A DNA stretch of 64,000 bases from Avena insularis (Eukaryota; Streptophyta; Magnoliopsida; Poales; Poaceae). The stretch's first letter is position 1. Each line of letters begins with the position of its first letter. The stretch covers positions 664,834,802 to 664,898,801 of the forward strand of contig CM042690.1 of the NCBI GenBank assembly GCA_023614405.1. Reading direction: 5' to 3'. Both the position numbers and the translations under genes were made by a program. Positions 24,375 to 36,599 of the stretch are shown here, one piece after another. The notes under the pieces were generated by a model, which saw only the letters and a list, made by a program, of their open reading frames with translations, had not been told where the DNA came from and did no database searches.

Positions 24375-25690
24375 ATGCGGAAATATATGAGATAAAACCT
24401 AACCTTTTATGTTTGGTTCAACAAAACCAATTTGGGGGTTCATCTTTTGAGGATTCGGGATTGCGCTTAAATACTTTTACTGAAATTTGTGACATGATGC
24501 GTATTAAAGATGTAGATCCAAATGTTGTTAAGCTAAGATTATTCCCTTTCTCTCTTAGAGGAAAGTCTAAGGATTGGTTGCTAGCTCTACCAAAGGCTAA
24601 GGAATGCACTAATTTGTTTATGACTAATTTTTTCCCTAGATAAGACTATGCAGCTGAGATCCAACATTACAAACTTTAGATAAGAAGACCGTGAGCCACT
24701 AGCGCTTGCATGGGAAAGGATGAAAGAAACCGTAATGAACTGTCCTAATCATGGGATGGAAGAATGGCTTATATTAATTACATTTATTTTATAATGGTCT
24801 TAATCCAATGTCTAAGTCTATGCTAGATACTGCAGTAGGAGGAACAATCATGGGAAAGCATGTGAGTGTTGCAAAGAAGTTACTTGATGATATGCAATAT
24901 AACCATGCCCAATGGCATGTGGAAAGAACCTCGAAGAGAGTAAGTTCAATTACCGAGGTGAACAATGAGGAGCTTACATCTAAGGTAGATGAGTTGCTTA
25001 GCTTAGTCAAAGGTAAGGAAGATACCCAAGTTAATGTTATCACTACCGATGTTAATGATGTTAATTTTATAGCTCATACTCCTTTTAATCCTGCATGGAA
25101 AAATAAGTATGCTTCTAATGTTCAAAAATATCATGCTAATCCTGTAGGAGCTCCTTATAATAATTATGATAATACTAATGAAGAAAATCATGGCAATCTC
25201 CCATTTGAGCAAACTGTTAGAACATTTATGCAAGCTCAAACCGAACAAAACAATATGCTTATTAAGATTACGGTGAACCATGAAAGTAGTTTAGGAACAT
25301 TATCTAACCAGGCCATTGTAATTAGAAATTATGTGCAGGCTCTACAGGAAAGAACAAAGACCGTGGAGGCTCAGCTGGGTAAGGTAGCCGAGAGCCAAGC
25401 TCTCATACTAGCAAAGTTCGCTAGAAAACCCGAGCCAAATCCGGTAGAAGACCACAAAATGATGAGGGTGGTAACCAATGGTGAAAAACCTGAAGAGCTG
25501 GATTATAGCAACGCGACAACACCAGAATATACCATGGAAGATCTTTTGAAAATGATCACCGTTAAGAATCCAGGTTTAGAAAAAGGTAATGATGCTATGT
25601 ACCAACAATTTATACAACAAGTATCATCTAAGGTTTGTGATTCAAAGATGGAGTATAAAAGACTAGCTGATAAGCTTCCATCTAAGCTAG
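24375..25690 (+). pseudogene. Gag of element A (5' half broken)
   Basis: The gag core is visible at 24413-24643: NQFGGSSFEDSGLRLNTFTE, MMRIKDVDPNVVKLRLFPFS, GKSKDWLLALPKA. Stops and frameshifts follow between 24641 and 24807. From 24808 the frame is open (shared with the protease to 26172): SKSMLDTAVGGTIMGK, a linker, then QALQERTKTVEAQLGKVAES, a probable coiled coil. The family role is the capsid polyprotein. The copy cannot produce a full Gag. Confidence 0.85.
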
Positions 25691-26172
25691 ATGATATATT
25701 TGAGCCCACTATTAAAATCAAGTTGGGAGTTAATGAGATATCTGCACTTTGTGATCTTGGCACAAGCGTCTCGACAATTTCCAAAAGTCTATTTGGTAAG
25801 TTGAACTTGGGGACATTTGTTACAACTGAATTAAGACTACATCTAGCTGATTCAACTTACAAACAAGATGTTGGGATCAAAGAAAATATAGTTGTTGAAA
25901 TTAAAGGTAGTCCCGCTCTTATTGATCTTGTTATTGTGGACATGCCTGAAGATCCCATCGCACCTATAATTTTAGGTAGGCCATTTCTAAGAACTATTAA
26001 AGCTTTGATTAATTTACATGAAGGGATTGTAAGGACAGGGCTACCATCTAGAGATCCTTTTGTAGTCCACTTCCCTAGGAAAAAGAAGGCCAAACCTAAT
26101 GATGATGATGGTGTAATTACTTTAAAAGCAAACTATTTTGGAGTAGGAATTCCACTCCCCAAACCTAAGTGA
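25691..26172 (+). CDS. Aspartic protease domain of element A (C-terminal part of a 454-codon frame)
   Basis: The last third of an uninterrupted frame from 24808. Retropepsin-like features: KIKLGVNEISALCDLGTSVS with catalytic Asp in DLGT (DLG is normal for plant Athila proteases in place of DTG), the strand LIDLVIVDMPED, and the flap/second-half motif [20 protein letters not shown]. It ends KKKAKPNDDDG...LPKPK. No RT follows. About 30 bp past the stop is AGCGCTTCCTGGGAGGCAAC, a conserved-looking word; element B has a diverged version near 20850. Confidence 0.85.
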
Positions 26173-27242
26173 TTGCCATCAAGGTCAGCTAATTGACCTT
26201 AACTAGAAGCGCTTCCTGGGAGGCAACCCATGTGAAATAAAGTTTCTCTAAGTTATTATTATGTTTTCTATCGTATTAGTTTGTTTTGTTTTTGTTTTTA
26301 TTTTTGTTTTTGTCTTTAATAAAGATTGTTCAAGAAGACCTATGGAAAGATGAGAAGAAATAAGGTAATCCTCTATATTTTATTTTACTAACACAAGGCC
26401 TAAGAAGTATTGCTGGATCATTACTTAGTGTTTTTGCTGCTATCTAACCTTTTGATAAGATGTGCAAAGGCGCACGGAGCTACTAATCAAAAAAATTGAG
26501 TTTTTGTAGTTCACAGTGTCGATAACGGCCACTGGTACGGCCAGAGTGGCCCGTACCATGCGCTCGTACCATCTCAAGGCAAAGGGAGATAGAATTTTTG
26601 ATTTTTGTTGAAGGAATCAGTGTCGATATTGACCTTTGACATCGTTATGGCGCCCATACCGCTGCGTCTGCACTGCACTCGAGCAAACATCAGATTTTGT
26701 CAAAGATAGCGAATAGTTAATGGCCAGCAGTACGGGCGTGCGCGACCGTACCGTGTGCTCGTATCGAGTGCACCGCCTGGGAGCATCCGTCGTCCCCAAG
26801 GTAAGACACCCAGTACGGGCGGGCTCCGTCCATACCACCCACCCGTACCAAGTATGCTGACGCCATAAGCTACCCGAGGAGGTAACCTAAAAATCCCAAA
26901 TCATTTATTTTCTCTTTCTTCTTCCTCCAAACTTCAAACCATCTCCATTGGATCTTCAAATTTACTCAATCTTTCTTCGATTCTTCGCACTCACTCGATC
27001 TAAGGTATGATTCTCCTTTGATCCCCAATTTATTTGTGAAAAACTTGGCTTAATCATTCATCATTGTCAATCTAGACATAGGTCTTGTTCTTGATTCAAT
27101 CTTGGTACTAAGTATGCTTAGCATTGTTTTTAAAGGAGTTTATTTTGTTGTTAGTGTAGAGAATCACTTATGCTATGTTTCTATTGGACCAAAAAAATCG
27201 TTAGCAATCTTTATTTACTTTGTCCTATTTTTATTTTATTAG
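26173..27242 (+). promoter_or_regulatory. Non-coding gap of A with palindromic module and possible 5' UTR intron
   Basis: There is no pol where pol would normally lie. Instead there are GTAC/GGGC-rich inverted patches at about 26537-26570, 26645-26670 and 26728-26860, like those in A's LTR. The segment TAAG|GTATGATTC (donor at 27004) to TTTTATTTTATTAG (acceptor at 27242) would make a 239-nt intron ending exactly before the ORF3 ATG. A separate internal transcript is an inference. Confidence 0.4.
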
Positions 27243-28471
27243 ATGAACACGAGCAGCCGTACACGTGAGATGGCTGCAAAGTCTTCCGTGCCACCCGTTG
27301 ATACTTTAACCCCCGAGTCACTTGGCAACGATTTCACCGAGGAGTTCCATCTTAACCGTTTCGATCGTCTCAAGATTCGATAAATCAAGACCACCAAGTG
27401 GGCGTGTCCTTATATCCTGAACCAACTTGGCATTCCTGCTGATTTTGATTTACTTTGCAACAATGTTGGTTTGTACAATTTTGTATTTCAGGATGTTGTG
27501 ACATACCGCAGCTTGACACTTGAGTTCTTTAGCACCTTGACACACACGATGTATCCTTATGGTTGTTCCAAGGAACAAATGGCCGAAGTTGATCGAATTA
27601 AATTCCGCCTTATGAACTATGAGTATACTTTGACACTCAGCCAATGGGCTCAATGCTTTGGGTTTTCCAACAACATCACCGATGTACACACAACTACTTT
27701 TGTTTTAGATCCTTCCACTTTACAATATTTTAGTTTAATGAGAATTCGTGGACACACACCCAAGGGGAACCAAATTGATCATCCTGCTATTCGATTTTTG
27801 TTCTATGTTATTGCTAACACATTGCAGGCATGTGGTGAGTTCACTAGAGTTAATGAGGAGGACATGTTGATCCTCGCAAAAGCTGCACTTAGCAATTGCA
27901 ACTTAAAGCCAAATTTGGGCGCTTTACTTGTGTTTTATCTTAAGCATAAAGCTCTTCAATCTCGTGGACCCATATGTGGAGGAGGAGTTGTGACCGTTCT
28001 TGCACGCGCACTTCACATCAACCTAGGTAACATCCAACCGTTGACTGGAAGTAACCATCTCGATCTATGTACTCTAAGAGCATGTGGTATGATTTCTAAA
28101 AATCATGGTAGATATTTCTTCAATATACCTGGAGCGGATCACTTGATCCCGTCTCCTTTACCTAACGGTCTATTCTCTATCGAGGATGGACGTTTGCGCT
28201 ATGACACGCCGGTCGAAGCTAATCTACCCCAACAAGAAATACCCTTGGGAGGAGAATAAGATGAAGACGTAGAACAAGAAGGACCCTAACAAGATGTGCA
28301 ACCACCAAACTACTACACCACCTATGAAGATATCTATGCACTCGAAGGAAGTATTCAAAACATGAACAACCTCTCCATCAACCTTCGAGATGCCACTGCA
28401 AGCCTCACCACCTAGTTCCATGATTGGAGCAGCCAATGGACTGTGGGAGATTATCCACCGCCACCACAATG
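27243..28471 (+). pseudogene. ORF3 of element A (ATHILA ORF-like protein)
   Basis: ATG at 27243. TAA at 27381-27383 interrupts a frame otherwise open to TAA 28257-28259. The same frame continues past further stops to about 28471 with DIYALEGSIQNMNNLSINL and a DYPPPPQ end. The body includes FDLLCNNVGLYNFVFQDVVT, LTLEFFSTLTHTMYP, FRLMNYEYTLTLSQWAQCFG and HPAIRFLFYVIANTLQACGE. This layout resembles the ATHILA ORF family found in pol-less and autonomous Athila elements; its function is unknown. The identification is from memory of the family, not a search. Confidence 0.65.
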
Positions 28472-28496
28472 AGCAACAAAAGGGCTTGCAAAAGCC

Positions 28497-28512
28497 TAAG
28501 CTTGGGGATGTG
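28497..28512 (+). promoter_or_regulatory. Internal polypurine-like tract of A
   Basis: CCTAAGCTTGGGGATG, just after ORF3, is nearly the same as B's true polypurine tract next to its 3' LTR (CTAAGCTTGGGGATG, 35088-35102), but lies 2.9 kb before A's 3' LTR. It could be a second initiation site or a relic of an older element end. Confidence 0.4.
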
Positions 28513-29547
28513 TTCCCCTAGCAAATTTATTTGTGTAATAATGAGGTTGTACTTCAGCTCCTTGAGAGCTTTGAAACACTCGTGTTGGCTTGTTCCAACA
28601 CTTTGTTTTCTCCTTTGCTTTTTAATTTGCTTTCATTTTAGTTTATTTGTTGTCCTTTATTTTTATTTTCTTAAACCCTTGCTTCGTCGCAAGTTCTTTT
28701 CTATTCTTTAATCCCTATCCTCAAAAATACAAAAAGGTTTTTCCATTTATCCTTTTTTTGTAAACGTGGATTCATACTTTGCCTCTTTGCTTTAATATCA
28801 TTTCGAGAGTAATCGTGTTTGAGTTTTGAAGGAACACATCCCCATAAGGAAGAGGATCATGAAGTTACTTATGAGAGGTATGTCATATGTCTCCCACTTA
28901 TGAAGTTTGAGTTGTTTATCTTAGTTGGTTGATTTGCTAAGATGACATGCTAGTGGGAAGTAATTTAACATAGTTAGAGTAAGGCTTTTTATTGGTATGA
29001 TGATTAGTAGTTGAAGCTCTTTCTCTAGTTCTTTTAGTTAACCGAGTCTTGCCTTGGAAATAATAATGCCAAACAAGTACAATAAGAAAAAGTCTGAAAT
29101 TTACGACTCGTTTGATGAATGATTGTCTTGAGAGTATACCCTTGATTATACTTAACCCCATAGATATTTTGACAGTCTCGACGACACTCATGAAAGGAGT
29201 TGTTTGATTGAAATAAAGTCTAGTGGTAATTGTGATGCATTCCAAAGCTAACCTTGTGGATCAAACCGCGGTACTAGCTCAAAAAAAAGAGAGAAAGATG
29301 TGAGACAACTTTGTTCCATGTATCTAATGCACACCTTTGGGATGCCAACAACCCCGCTAGCTTTTGAACGATCTATGGTATAACCCCAGATTTCGGCTAT
29401 GAGTTGATGACATGAGTGGAATCGGTTTCAATGTATGGGCAAAAGTATTGGTACTCTCAAAGATTGTGCAAACACTAGCAAAAAGAAACAAAACAGCAAT
29501 CCTTGAAAAATGAGATGAAAAGAAAAAAAATAAAAATATATCTATGA
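28513..29547. other. Non-coding interior of A, left of E1
   Basis: AT-rich, no coding support and no recognised repeat apart from short A runs near 29281 and 29520. Confidence 0.5.
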
Positions 29548-29552
29548 GGATC

Positions 29553-30925
29553 CGATGTCTACGCACACTTCTATTCTTGTAGATAGTGTTGGGCCTCCAA
29601 GTGCAAAGGTTTGTAGAACAACAGCAAGTTTCCCTTAAGTAGATCACCCAAGGTTTATCGAACTCAGGGAGGAAGTGGTCAAAGGTATCCCTCTCAAACA
29701 ACCCTGCGATCAAGATACAAGAAGTCTCTTGTGTCCCCAACACACCAAATACACTTGTCAGGTGTATAGGTGCACTAGTTCGGTGAAGAGATAGTGAAAT
29801 ACAAGTAATGCGGATGATTATAAGTGGTAATTGCAATCTGAAATAAGAGCGGCAGCAAGCAAACATGTAACATGACTGATTGTAAACGGTGTTTCAATGC
29901 TTAGAAACAAGGCCTAGGGATCATACTTTCACTAGTGGACACTCTCATATATATATCTTCTCTTCATTATGCTACCCTGAACTACTCTCCGGTTGGACGA
30001 TGTAGGGCTATAACAGCACACCTTAAAGTTCACATTCCCCATCTAGATAACCCCGCACTGTCACCTTGAGCGCTAGATGGTTCCAACAAACACCACAATC
30101 TCATAGAGACATCCAACTCAAATTATACTCATGATAAGTATTTTTGTAAGCTTAGCCTAAGTGCCACACGATGTGCACACTATCAACTTCACACACGTGG
30201 GGATAAGCAGAGATTAATTAAAGCACGTGAGTAGCAGAATAGATCTACTTATTCAACTAGATTACAAAGCTCATGATCTCAATAAGATCACACATATAGA
30301 GAGATGAACACATAGTTACCGGTAGAGCCCTTAGCCTCGAGAGAGAACTAATCCCTCATCATCATGGAAGTCAGCAACAACGATGGAGATGGCGGTGGAG
30401 TCGATGGAGATGGCTCTGGGGGCACTTCCCCGTCCCGGCAGGGTGCCGGAACAGAGACTTCTGTCCCCCGAATCTCCTCTTTGGTGGCAGCGGCGCTATG
30501 GAACTTTTCATCGAATTTTAATCCTCCCCTTAGGGTTTTCGTCTTAGGGGGTTTATATAGGCGAAGAGGCGATGTTGGTGGCTACCCGAGGGTCCCACAC
30601 CAGGGCCTGGCATGCCCAGGGGGCCGTGCCACCCTATGGTGTGGCCACCTCGTGGCTCTCCTCCGTCTCTGCTTTGGACTTCTGTGTCATGTCGGGAAAA
30701 ATAGGAACTTCGGCTTTTATTTCGTCCAATTCCGAGAATATTTCTTTACTAGCTTTTCTGAAACCGAAAACAGCAGAAAACAGGCAACTGGCACTGCGGC
30801 ATCTTGTTAATAGGTTAGTTCTAGAAAATGTATAAAAATACCTCAAAGTGTAAACAAAACATAGGAAAGTTGATATAAAACAAGCATGGGGCATCAAAAC
30901 TTATAGATACGTTTACGATGTATCA
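29553..30925 (-). mobile_element. Solo Gypsy LTR E1 inside element A
   Basis: 1373 bp flanked by GGATC at 29548-29552 and 30926-30930. On the minus strand it starts TGATACATCG and runs to GCGTAGACATCG (the last base is mutated; the sister copy has canonical TGATGTC on the plus strand). It is the same family and exactly the same length as the LTR of E2. TATA on the minus strand at plus 30551-30560 (read CTATATAAACC) with a GC-rich imperfect inverted repeat at about 30591-30655. Confidence 0.93.
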
Positions 30926-30930
30926 GGATC

Positions 30931-31411
30931 CACATAACAAGTCCTTGCGTGGTCTCATTACTACTTTACAATTTTTTCTTGGAAGACAATGATTGGATTA
31001 GAAGTGTTTTAGATTGACTTGATTTACTAATGCGGGTGTAAATAAGACACTTTATTGTTATACTACTTGGGACATGAAACTCTCTTACTCAATTATGCTA
31101 TTTAAACATCTTAGTGTTCCTTAGCAAGCTGAGAGTTAACTAGAGGAATTGGATTGATTGCTACACTTCTAGTTATTTATACTTATATTAAACTTTAGTA
31201 TGATTATCTTAACTTACCGAAGCTTGTATAGTATTCTTGTCATCTCTCTAACTTTGATAACCTTCGCGAATGAATGAAGTGCTGAGCACATATGACTACC
31301 GACTGTAAGTGGACTCTTATTCTCGTTGTTTAAAGTTTAAACGCTGAATTCCTTATAGATATTTTGGTTCTTCTTGCTCGAGGATGATCAAGGTTTGAGC
31401 TTTAGGGAAGT
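30931..31411 (+). other. Non-coding end of A's interior with polypurine tract
   Basis: No coding region. The last bases before the 3' LTR, CTTTAGGGAAGT (31400-31411), are the likely polypurine tract priming plus-strand synthesis. Confidence 0.5.
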
Positions 31412-32706
31412 TGATGGCTCTGATTTTTTCCATCTTCCACTACGTTTAAACGTTGTTTTTGGTCAAGCAGTTGCCAAAGAAACTCTCAACTTTGCCACTA
31501 ATAACTAATAATTGCAAAGATATGCAAATCCCTTCTTTAATTTATGTTGTGCAGGAAATCACTGCTTTTAAGGTGAAATAAAGAGTCACAATGAAGGATT
31601 TTGAGGAAGTACACACGGACAAGTAATTGGAGAAGCCAACCAAGACGCTTTGTATGCACGGGCGGTCCGCCCGTACCACCTGCCCGTACCAGGTGGCGAC
31701 GATTTCGTCTCGTCAAACCCTACAACTTTCGTGAAGACGCCTATATATTTTGAGGCTCCAGCCACCGGCTAGAGAGCTACCATTCTCAGATTGCATCACA
31801 ACACCACCAAAGGAGATCCACACCATTGTCCATCCATTGTTCATCACGTCCACCATCCATCCCTTCACTATCCATAGCCATTGCTTTGTACTTTTAGATC
31901 TCCTTATGATTTGGCGACCATTGTAAGAATATTTGATTTCAATCTAAGTATTTGCATGATGTTTTCTATCTCCGATCTATTTGTTATGAGTGAGTAGTCC
32001 TCACGGGCTATGGGTTGGAGAGAAACCTCGCAGCAAATATGTGCATCTAGATCATGGGAGAATTGTGTTTTGTTTGGATTCATGATTTGTATATTTTGTT
32101 TCTTTGTCTCTCATCTCGATCTATGGACTTGTAGGTACCCAAGATCCCATAGATTGATAAAGGCTTGAGGTGAGATACTTGGCTTGTGGCGATCTCACAG
32201 GAAACTTAGTGACAGAAAGGGAAGTACGGTCTTCGCTTAGCGCCCCATTCGGGATCAACAACAACATCACCACTTAAAGCTTTGATCCGTGTTTACACTT
32301 AATAATCGTTTGTAACCCGTGGCTTCGGTGTACTCTCGGTTGGATTAGAAGTCTATTGTTATGCCCGCTACATCACGGGGGCTTTAGAATATTAGGATGT
32401 GTTGCCCACAAAAGATTATCTCAATATAAACATGATACATGACTATGCTTATTATTATCTTTTATCCCATTTGATGTACATCTACAGGTGGATCTTCAAC
32501 CCTGACCTATCTCCATCCATTGATTCAAACCCGTTATAAAGTAAACTAGATTGGTCCAGTCAACTAAGGTAAAATGAACAAACAAAGTCTTTTAGACATG
32601 TCCTTTCTTATTACCTTTTAGCAGTGCTTTCCAAGGTTCGATTAAACCTAGGTCTTCTAGGGAAAAGCTATTATACTATATCCATGAATCCGGATCAAAG
32701 GTATCA
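31412..32706 (+). mobile_element. 3' LTR of element A
   Basis: 1295 bp, TGATGGCTCTGAT to AAAGGTATCA, followed by the duplication GGCTT. It contains the palindrome ACGGGCGGTCCGCCCGT (31658-31674) and TATA at 31741-31749. It retains the empty site of the Copia insertion present in the 5' LTR. Confidence 0.95.
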
Positions 32707-34037
32707 GGCTTCTCCACTGCGCCCAAGCACAAGAGGGGACGTGCCGAGGTTGAGGCCCTGAAGGCAGATTACAACAAGGAGTATGCAAGAGTGAGTACTT
32801 GCTCTATGCTACCCACGAAGTTGGTGGATGAGTAGTTTCTCTTGCACAACAAATTGTTGGGCGACTTCAGGATGATGGTTAGCATTGCTGGCATGGAGGT
32901 CTTTGGTACTCTCAGCACTGAAACGTTCAAGAATACCACCCTCGAGTTCCTCTCATGTTTCTTTGATGACCTTGCTACCCATGGTCGCAATTGCACTATG
33001 AGTTTCCAACTCAATAGCCACCCTTACAATCTTGTTTTCAATGAGTTTTGTCCTTGCTTTGAGTTCTCCACTGAAGGAGAGATCGATATTACTAAGAATG
33101 TTATTCAGGAAGAAATTTATGCCTAGGAACAAATTTTTGTTGACAGGGATACGAACTACGCACAGAAGAAGTCCGCCAAAATCCAGAATCCCACCATCCT
33201 CTACTTCACCACCTTCTTGTCGAATTCAATATTCGCAAAAGAGGGACACCAGGGCAATGGCTAGCCGTGAGATCAGTGTCATCTACATGGGTATCCACCC
33301 TGATATGGTCAACAAGGTCAACCTCGGAGCCCTACTCATCCAACACTTCCGCTGACAAAGATTGGCACAATTAGGTGATATTCGATGAGGTGGGTTGGCA
33401 ACCGAAATCGCTTATGCACGCAAGATTCCTATGCCCCCCGAGATGACTTGTTCCAGGAAGGAAATATCTTGATGCTAACCATATAGCTAGCACAAAATTT
33501 ATTGGCATCTTTCAGCACAATGAGTGACTCTATGCTTATCAGTTTTATCATGAGCCTAACAGTGCTATGCGCCAAGAACTTCTTCCTTTTGCACAAGCTT
33601 TTGGTTTGCTAGGTAGACAAGACTAGGTTCTTACGGAAGAGCAACTCACACAAGTAAGAGTTGCATCTGGATGGGAAATCCGTAAGGCAATAAGAACTAG
33701 ACCTAGAGAGGCAGCGCAAGAGCAAGCCCAAGGATGGGGCAACCAAGTCTAGGACGACTATGGCCAGCTGCACCAATTCCAGCAATCGCTGTTCTAGTAG
33801 CAACACTACCAGTAGTAGCAGCACAACATGCCACTACCTCAGCCAGGATATGACTATGTTCCAAGGATGAAGGTCAACACTTTGACGACTCGTGCCGGCA
33901 ACATGGAAAACATGTTGCATGACGTGAACTCCAATGTGCTCACTCTCACCCATGAATTCACTCATTTCATGTCAGAGTTCCCAAACTACTACCCGAACCA
34001 CAACTAGCCACCAAATGATGGCAATGACGGGCAGTAA

Positions 34038-35102
34038 GCAAAGTTCGGCTAAAATCCTAAGATTGGGGAGGTTAAAATCCTCCACCTTTGCATTCATGTT
34101 TTGTTGAATTATTTTGATTTGTTTACTTTAGTTGCATGTTTACTTTCAGTTTTGCATTGATAAAATAAAAGACAAAAAAATTAGAGTACCCATTATATTT
34201 TACTTCTAGTGAAATTCTCTTGGTTCTCTGTTTGGATTTTGCAAGTTATTCACTTCTAGTGACATAGTGATGGGAAGAAAGCAAGGAAGACTTGAGTACG
34301 AGATGAGCAAGTGAGTGGAGGTATCACAATCTCATTTTCACCTCTCTTTGAAGTTCATTCATGATCATACTAATGGTTGTTCGCTTGCACTCTAGTCTCG
34401 CTCCCAGTTAGCTTATTATCACCTAAAACTTACTCCCATGCTATCACTACTTTAGTTACGGCTCACAATCATTGATTGAAGTTTGAAAAACAACTCCATT
34501 GGACTTGGTTTCAATCATTTTACAACCCGAGCAAGCATCCTTCTGATGACTTTGGTGCCGTGTACTTGTCTTAAGGTCTTAATCTTAGCAATGCTCAACC
34601 CCATTTCTTGATGAATTGACTAGATACAACTTTCTAAAAAACATTTGCTTGAAGGAATGAATAGTTTGTGGTGGTTGAGTTGAATGCCAAACTTATCTTG
34701 ATAATGAAAATGTTATTTATGCAAGGGAAGCAACAATATCCCACTCCTTGAGACTAACAACTCCGCTGGCCTATGAATGATCTACGGCATAAATCTAGAT
34801 TTTGGCTATGATTTGATGGCATGGGTAGCCAAACAATCGATTCAGGAGCTTAACCAAATTCTTGACACTCTCTATGGCATTAAGATTTATTTGCTAGTAA
34901 GTTTAACATGGTTAGGACGCGAGATTAGGTGCAAGGTGCAACCATTCAAATATATTATGATCATGTCTAAAGTTGTAAGACTCTTGAAGACAAAATACAT
35001 TACCAACTCAAACTTGTGAGTTTTCTATCCAAGTTTATTTGTCCTGATATTTCTTTATCACTTTGTCACTCGAGGGCGAGTAACATCTAAGCTTGGGGAT
35101 GT
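34038..35102 (+). other. Non-coding 3' interior of B with polypurine tract
   Basis: No coding support. The polypurine tract AAGCTTGGGGATGT at 35089-35102 directly precedes the 3' LTR. Confidence 0.6.
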
Positions 35103-35484
35103 TGATAGCTCCAAATATTAACACTTTTCACCTGGATTTTCTATTGGTTTCCATTAAGTTTCGTTGTATTTTGACCTTTCAACTAATGCTAATATCACAA
35201 TTTAGCGAAACATTGTTCTATAATGTATATTTCAGGTAATGAACACTTATGGAAGGATCCCAGGACATTTATCAGCTATTTGGACCAAAACAAGCAAATC
35301 TCCAATTGAAGACTTTTTTATCCGAAGTGCATAGAGGTGTTAACGACTGTCAGTACGGACATGCCTCGCCCGTACTGGCCGCTTGTACCATGTGCCATCG
35401 GCTTCTACTTACCAAACCAAGCACTTTTCGTGAAGGGAGGGAGGAGGAATTGCAGACACGACCACCATGAAACACCCCAAAAGT
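35103..35484 (+). mobile_element. Truncated 3' LTR of element B
   Basis: TGATAGCTCCAAATATTAAC onward matches 16821-17205. Similarity ends at about 35484, where minus-strand Tat-type coding sequence begins without any LTR end or target duplication, so this is a deletion or rearrangement junction. Confidence 0.8.
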
Positions 35485-35489
35485 TTCGA

Positions 35490-36590
35490 GGGTTCCAGGT
35501 CCTTCGAGCCGGAAGCCCCTGGATTTACAGCCAGATGATGGAGTCAAACTCCGGAGACGGGGTAATGGAAGGGTGCAGGTGCTCCAAGGATATCCCTGGT
35601 GGAATTGCCTGCCTAGTGGATCCGACCCGTGCGAGCGAGCCGGCTGCCTCGTTGTTGGCGCGGGGGACATGATGGAATTAACATCCGTCGAAGCAGGTGT
35701 TGAGCTTCTGCACGTGCAACCGGGAAAGGGACATGTTTCCATCCCGAGCGTCACATTCCCTGGATACCTACTACACCACTAGATCCGAAATTCCGAAGCA
35801 GAGGGTCTAGTTGATGCCGATCTCCTTGGCAACCCGGAGGCCGTGCGCCAATTCCTCGTACTCGGCCACATTGTTTGAGGCCTTGAAGTGGATCAGGAGG
35901 ATGTACTCCAATCGGTTTCCCTTGGGCGAGGTTAGGACGATGCCGGCTCCCAAGCCCCCCGAGCATCTTTGAGCCGTTGAAGTGCATCTTCCAGTGGTCC
36001 AAACAGGGAGCCGGCGGCAGGTACTGGTTCTTAGCCTAGTCGACCAGGAAATCTGCCAGGGCCTACGACTTGATCGTCAGCCTCAGATCGTACTGGATGG
36101 AGTAGGCAGCAAGCTCAATCGCCCATTTGGTGACTCGGCCGGTGGCGTCCTTGTTGCCAATGATCTCTGAAAGGGGTTCGGTGCACACCACCTTAATAGG
36201 ATGCTCCTAGAAGTATTTCATGAGCTTCTTGCATGCCGGGTACACTCTGTAACACATCTTCTGGTAGTGGGGGTAGTTCTGCTTGGAGAGGGAAAGAACT
36301 TCGCTCAGGTAGTAGACAGGTCTCTGAACCAGCTGAGCCTTGCCTTTCTCGGGGCACTGCACCACTAGGAAGACCCTGACGACCCGGTTGATGGCTGCTA
36401 TATAGAGAAACATCCGCTTGAGGTCATGAAACGTGACATCCGCTTGCGAGGTCCAGGAGAGCCTTTCCATCTTCTTCATCAACTGGTAGAGCGGAAGCGC
36501 TTTCTCGCCCAGCCGGCTAACGAAATGGCTGAGGGAGGCCAAGCATTTGGTGAATTTCTGGACTCCGAGCAAGCTCCTAGGTGGCTACAT
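35490..36590 (-). pseudogene. RNase H and archaeal-type RNase H of fragment C
   Basis: Connection/RNase H: VQKFTKCLASLSHFVSRLGE, KALPLYQLMKKMERLSWTSQ, RPVYYLSEVLSLSKQNYPHY. Second RNase H: HWKMHFNGSKMLGGLG, then in another frame VLTSPKGNRLEYILLIHFKA, SNNVAEYEELAHGLRVAKEI, ending GSTRQAIPPGISLEHLHPSI. Frameshifts near 35945 and elsewhere break it. Confidence 0.82.
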
Positions 36591-36599
36591 CCTCTCGAT

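Larger units (their letters stand above)
21756..32706 (+). mobile_element. Full-length Athila-type Gypsy element A, pol-less
   Basis: LTRs at 21756-24353 and 31412-32706, flanked by the 5-bp duplication GGCTT (21751-21755, 32707-32711). After removing the nested Copia solo LTR the 5' LTR is 1294 bp, against 1295 bp for the 3' LTR. Order: LTR, primer-binding site, gag, protease, long gap, ORF3, gap with nested solo LTR E1, LTR. There is no RT, RNase H or integrase, so it must have been moved by proteins from another element. Confidence 0.95.
21703..34037 (+). pseudogene. Downstream ORF of element B (ATHILA ORF-like), split by element A
   Basis: ATG at 21703, then 53 nt to the target duplication GGCTT, where A is inserted. 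The frame resumes at 32712 (ggc ttc tcc act), giving GTSGFSTAPKHKRGRAEVEA. It is interrupted by TAG at 32833-32835, TAG at about 33124, and later shifts. A Gln-rich stretch (about 33710-33830) and a tail MKVNTLTTRAG...YYPNH end near 34037. Position and general look match the ORF in element A (27243). I assign it to the ATHILA ORF-like group on that basis, not on strong similarity. Confidence 0.6.
16821..35484 (+). mobile_element. Athila-type Gypsy element B, old, interrupted, 3' LTR truncated
   Basis: B has a 5' LTR (16821-18438), a primer-binding site, degraded gag, an aspartic-protease region, a downstream ORF, a polypurine tract (35089-35102) and the first 382 bp of a 3' LTR (35103-35484). 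Element A (21756-32706) is inserted in its downstream ORF. No reverse transcriptase, RNase H or integrase is present, so B looks non-autonomous. Its 3' LTR stops abruptly where Tat fragment C begins, so its target duplication cannot be checked. Many stops and frameshifts mark it as the oldest LTR element here. Confidence 0.85.

Noticed and set aside
29357..29866. 169-codon minus-strand frame
   Set aside because: It lies within LTR E1, and a shortened, diverged version appears in the LTR of E2 (38063-38380); this is LTR sequence, not a gene.
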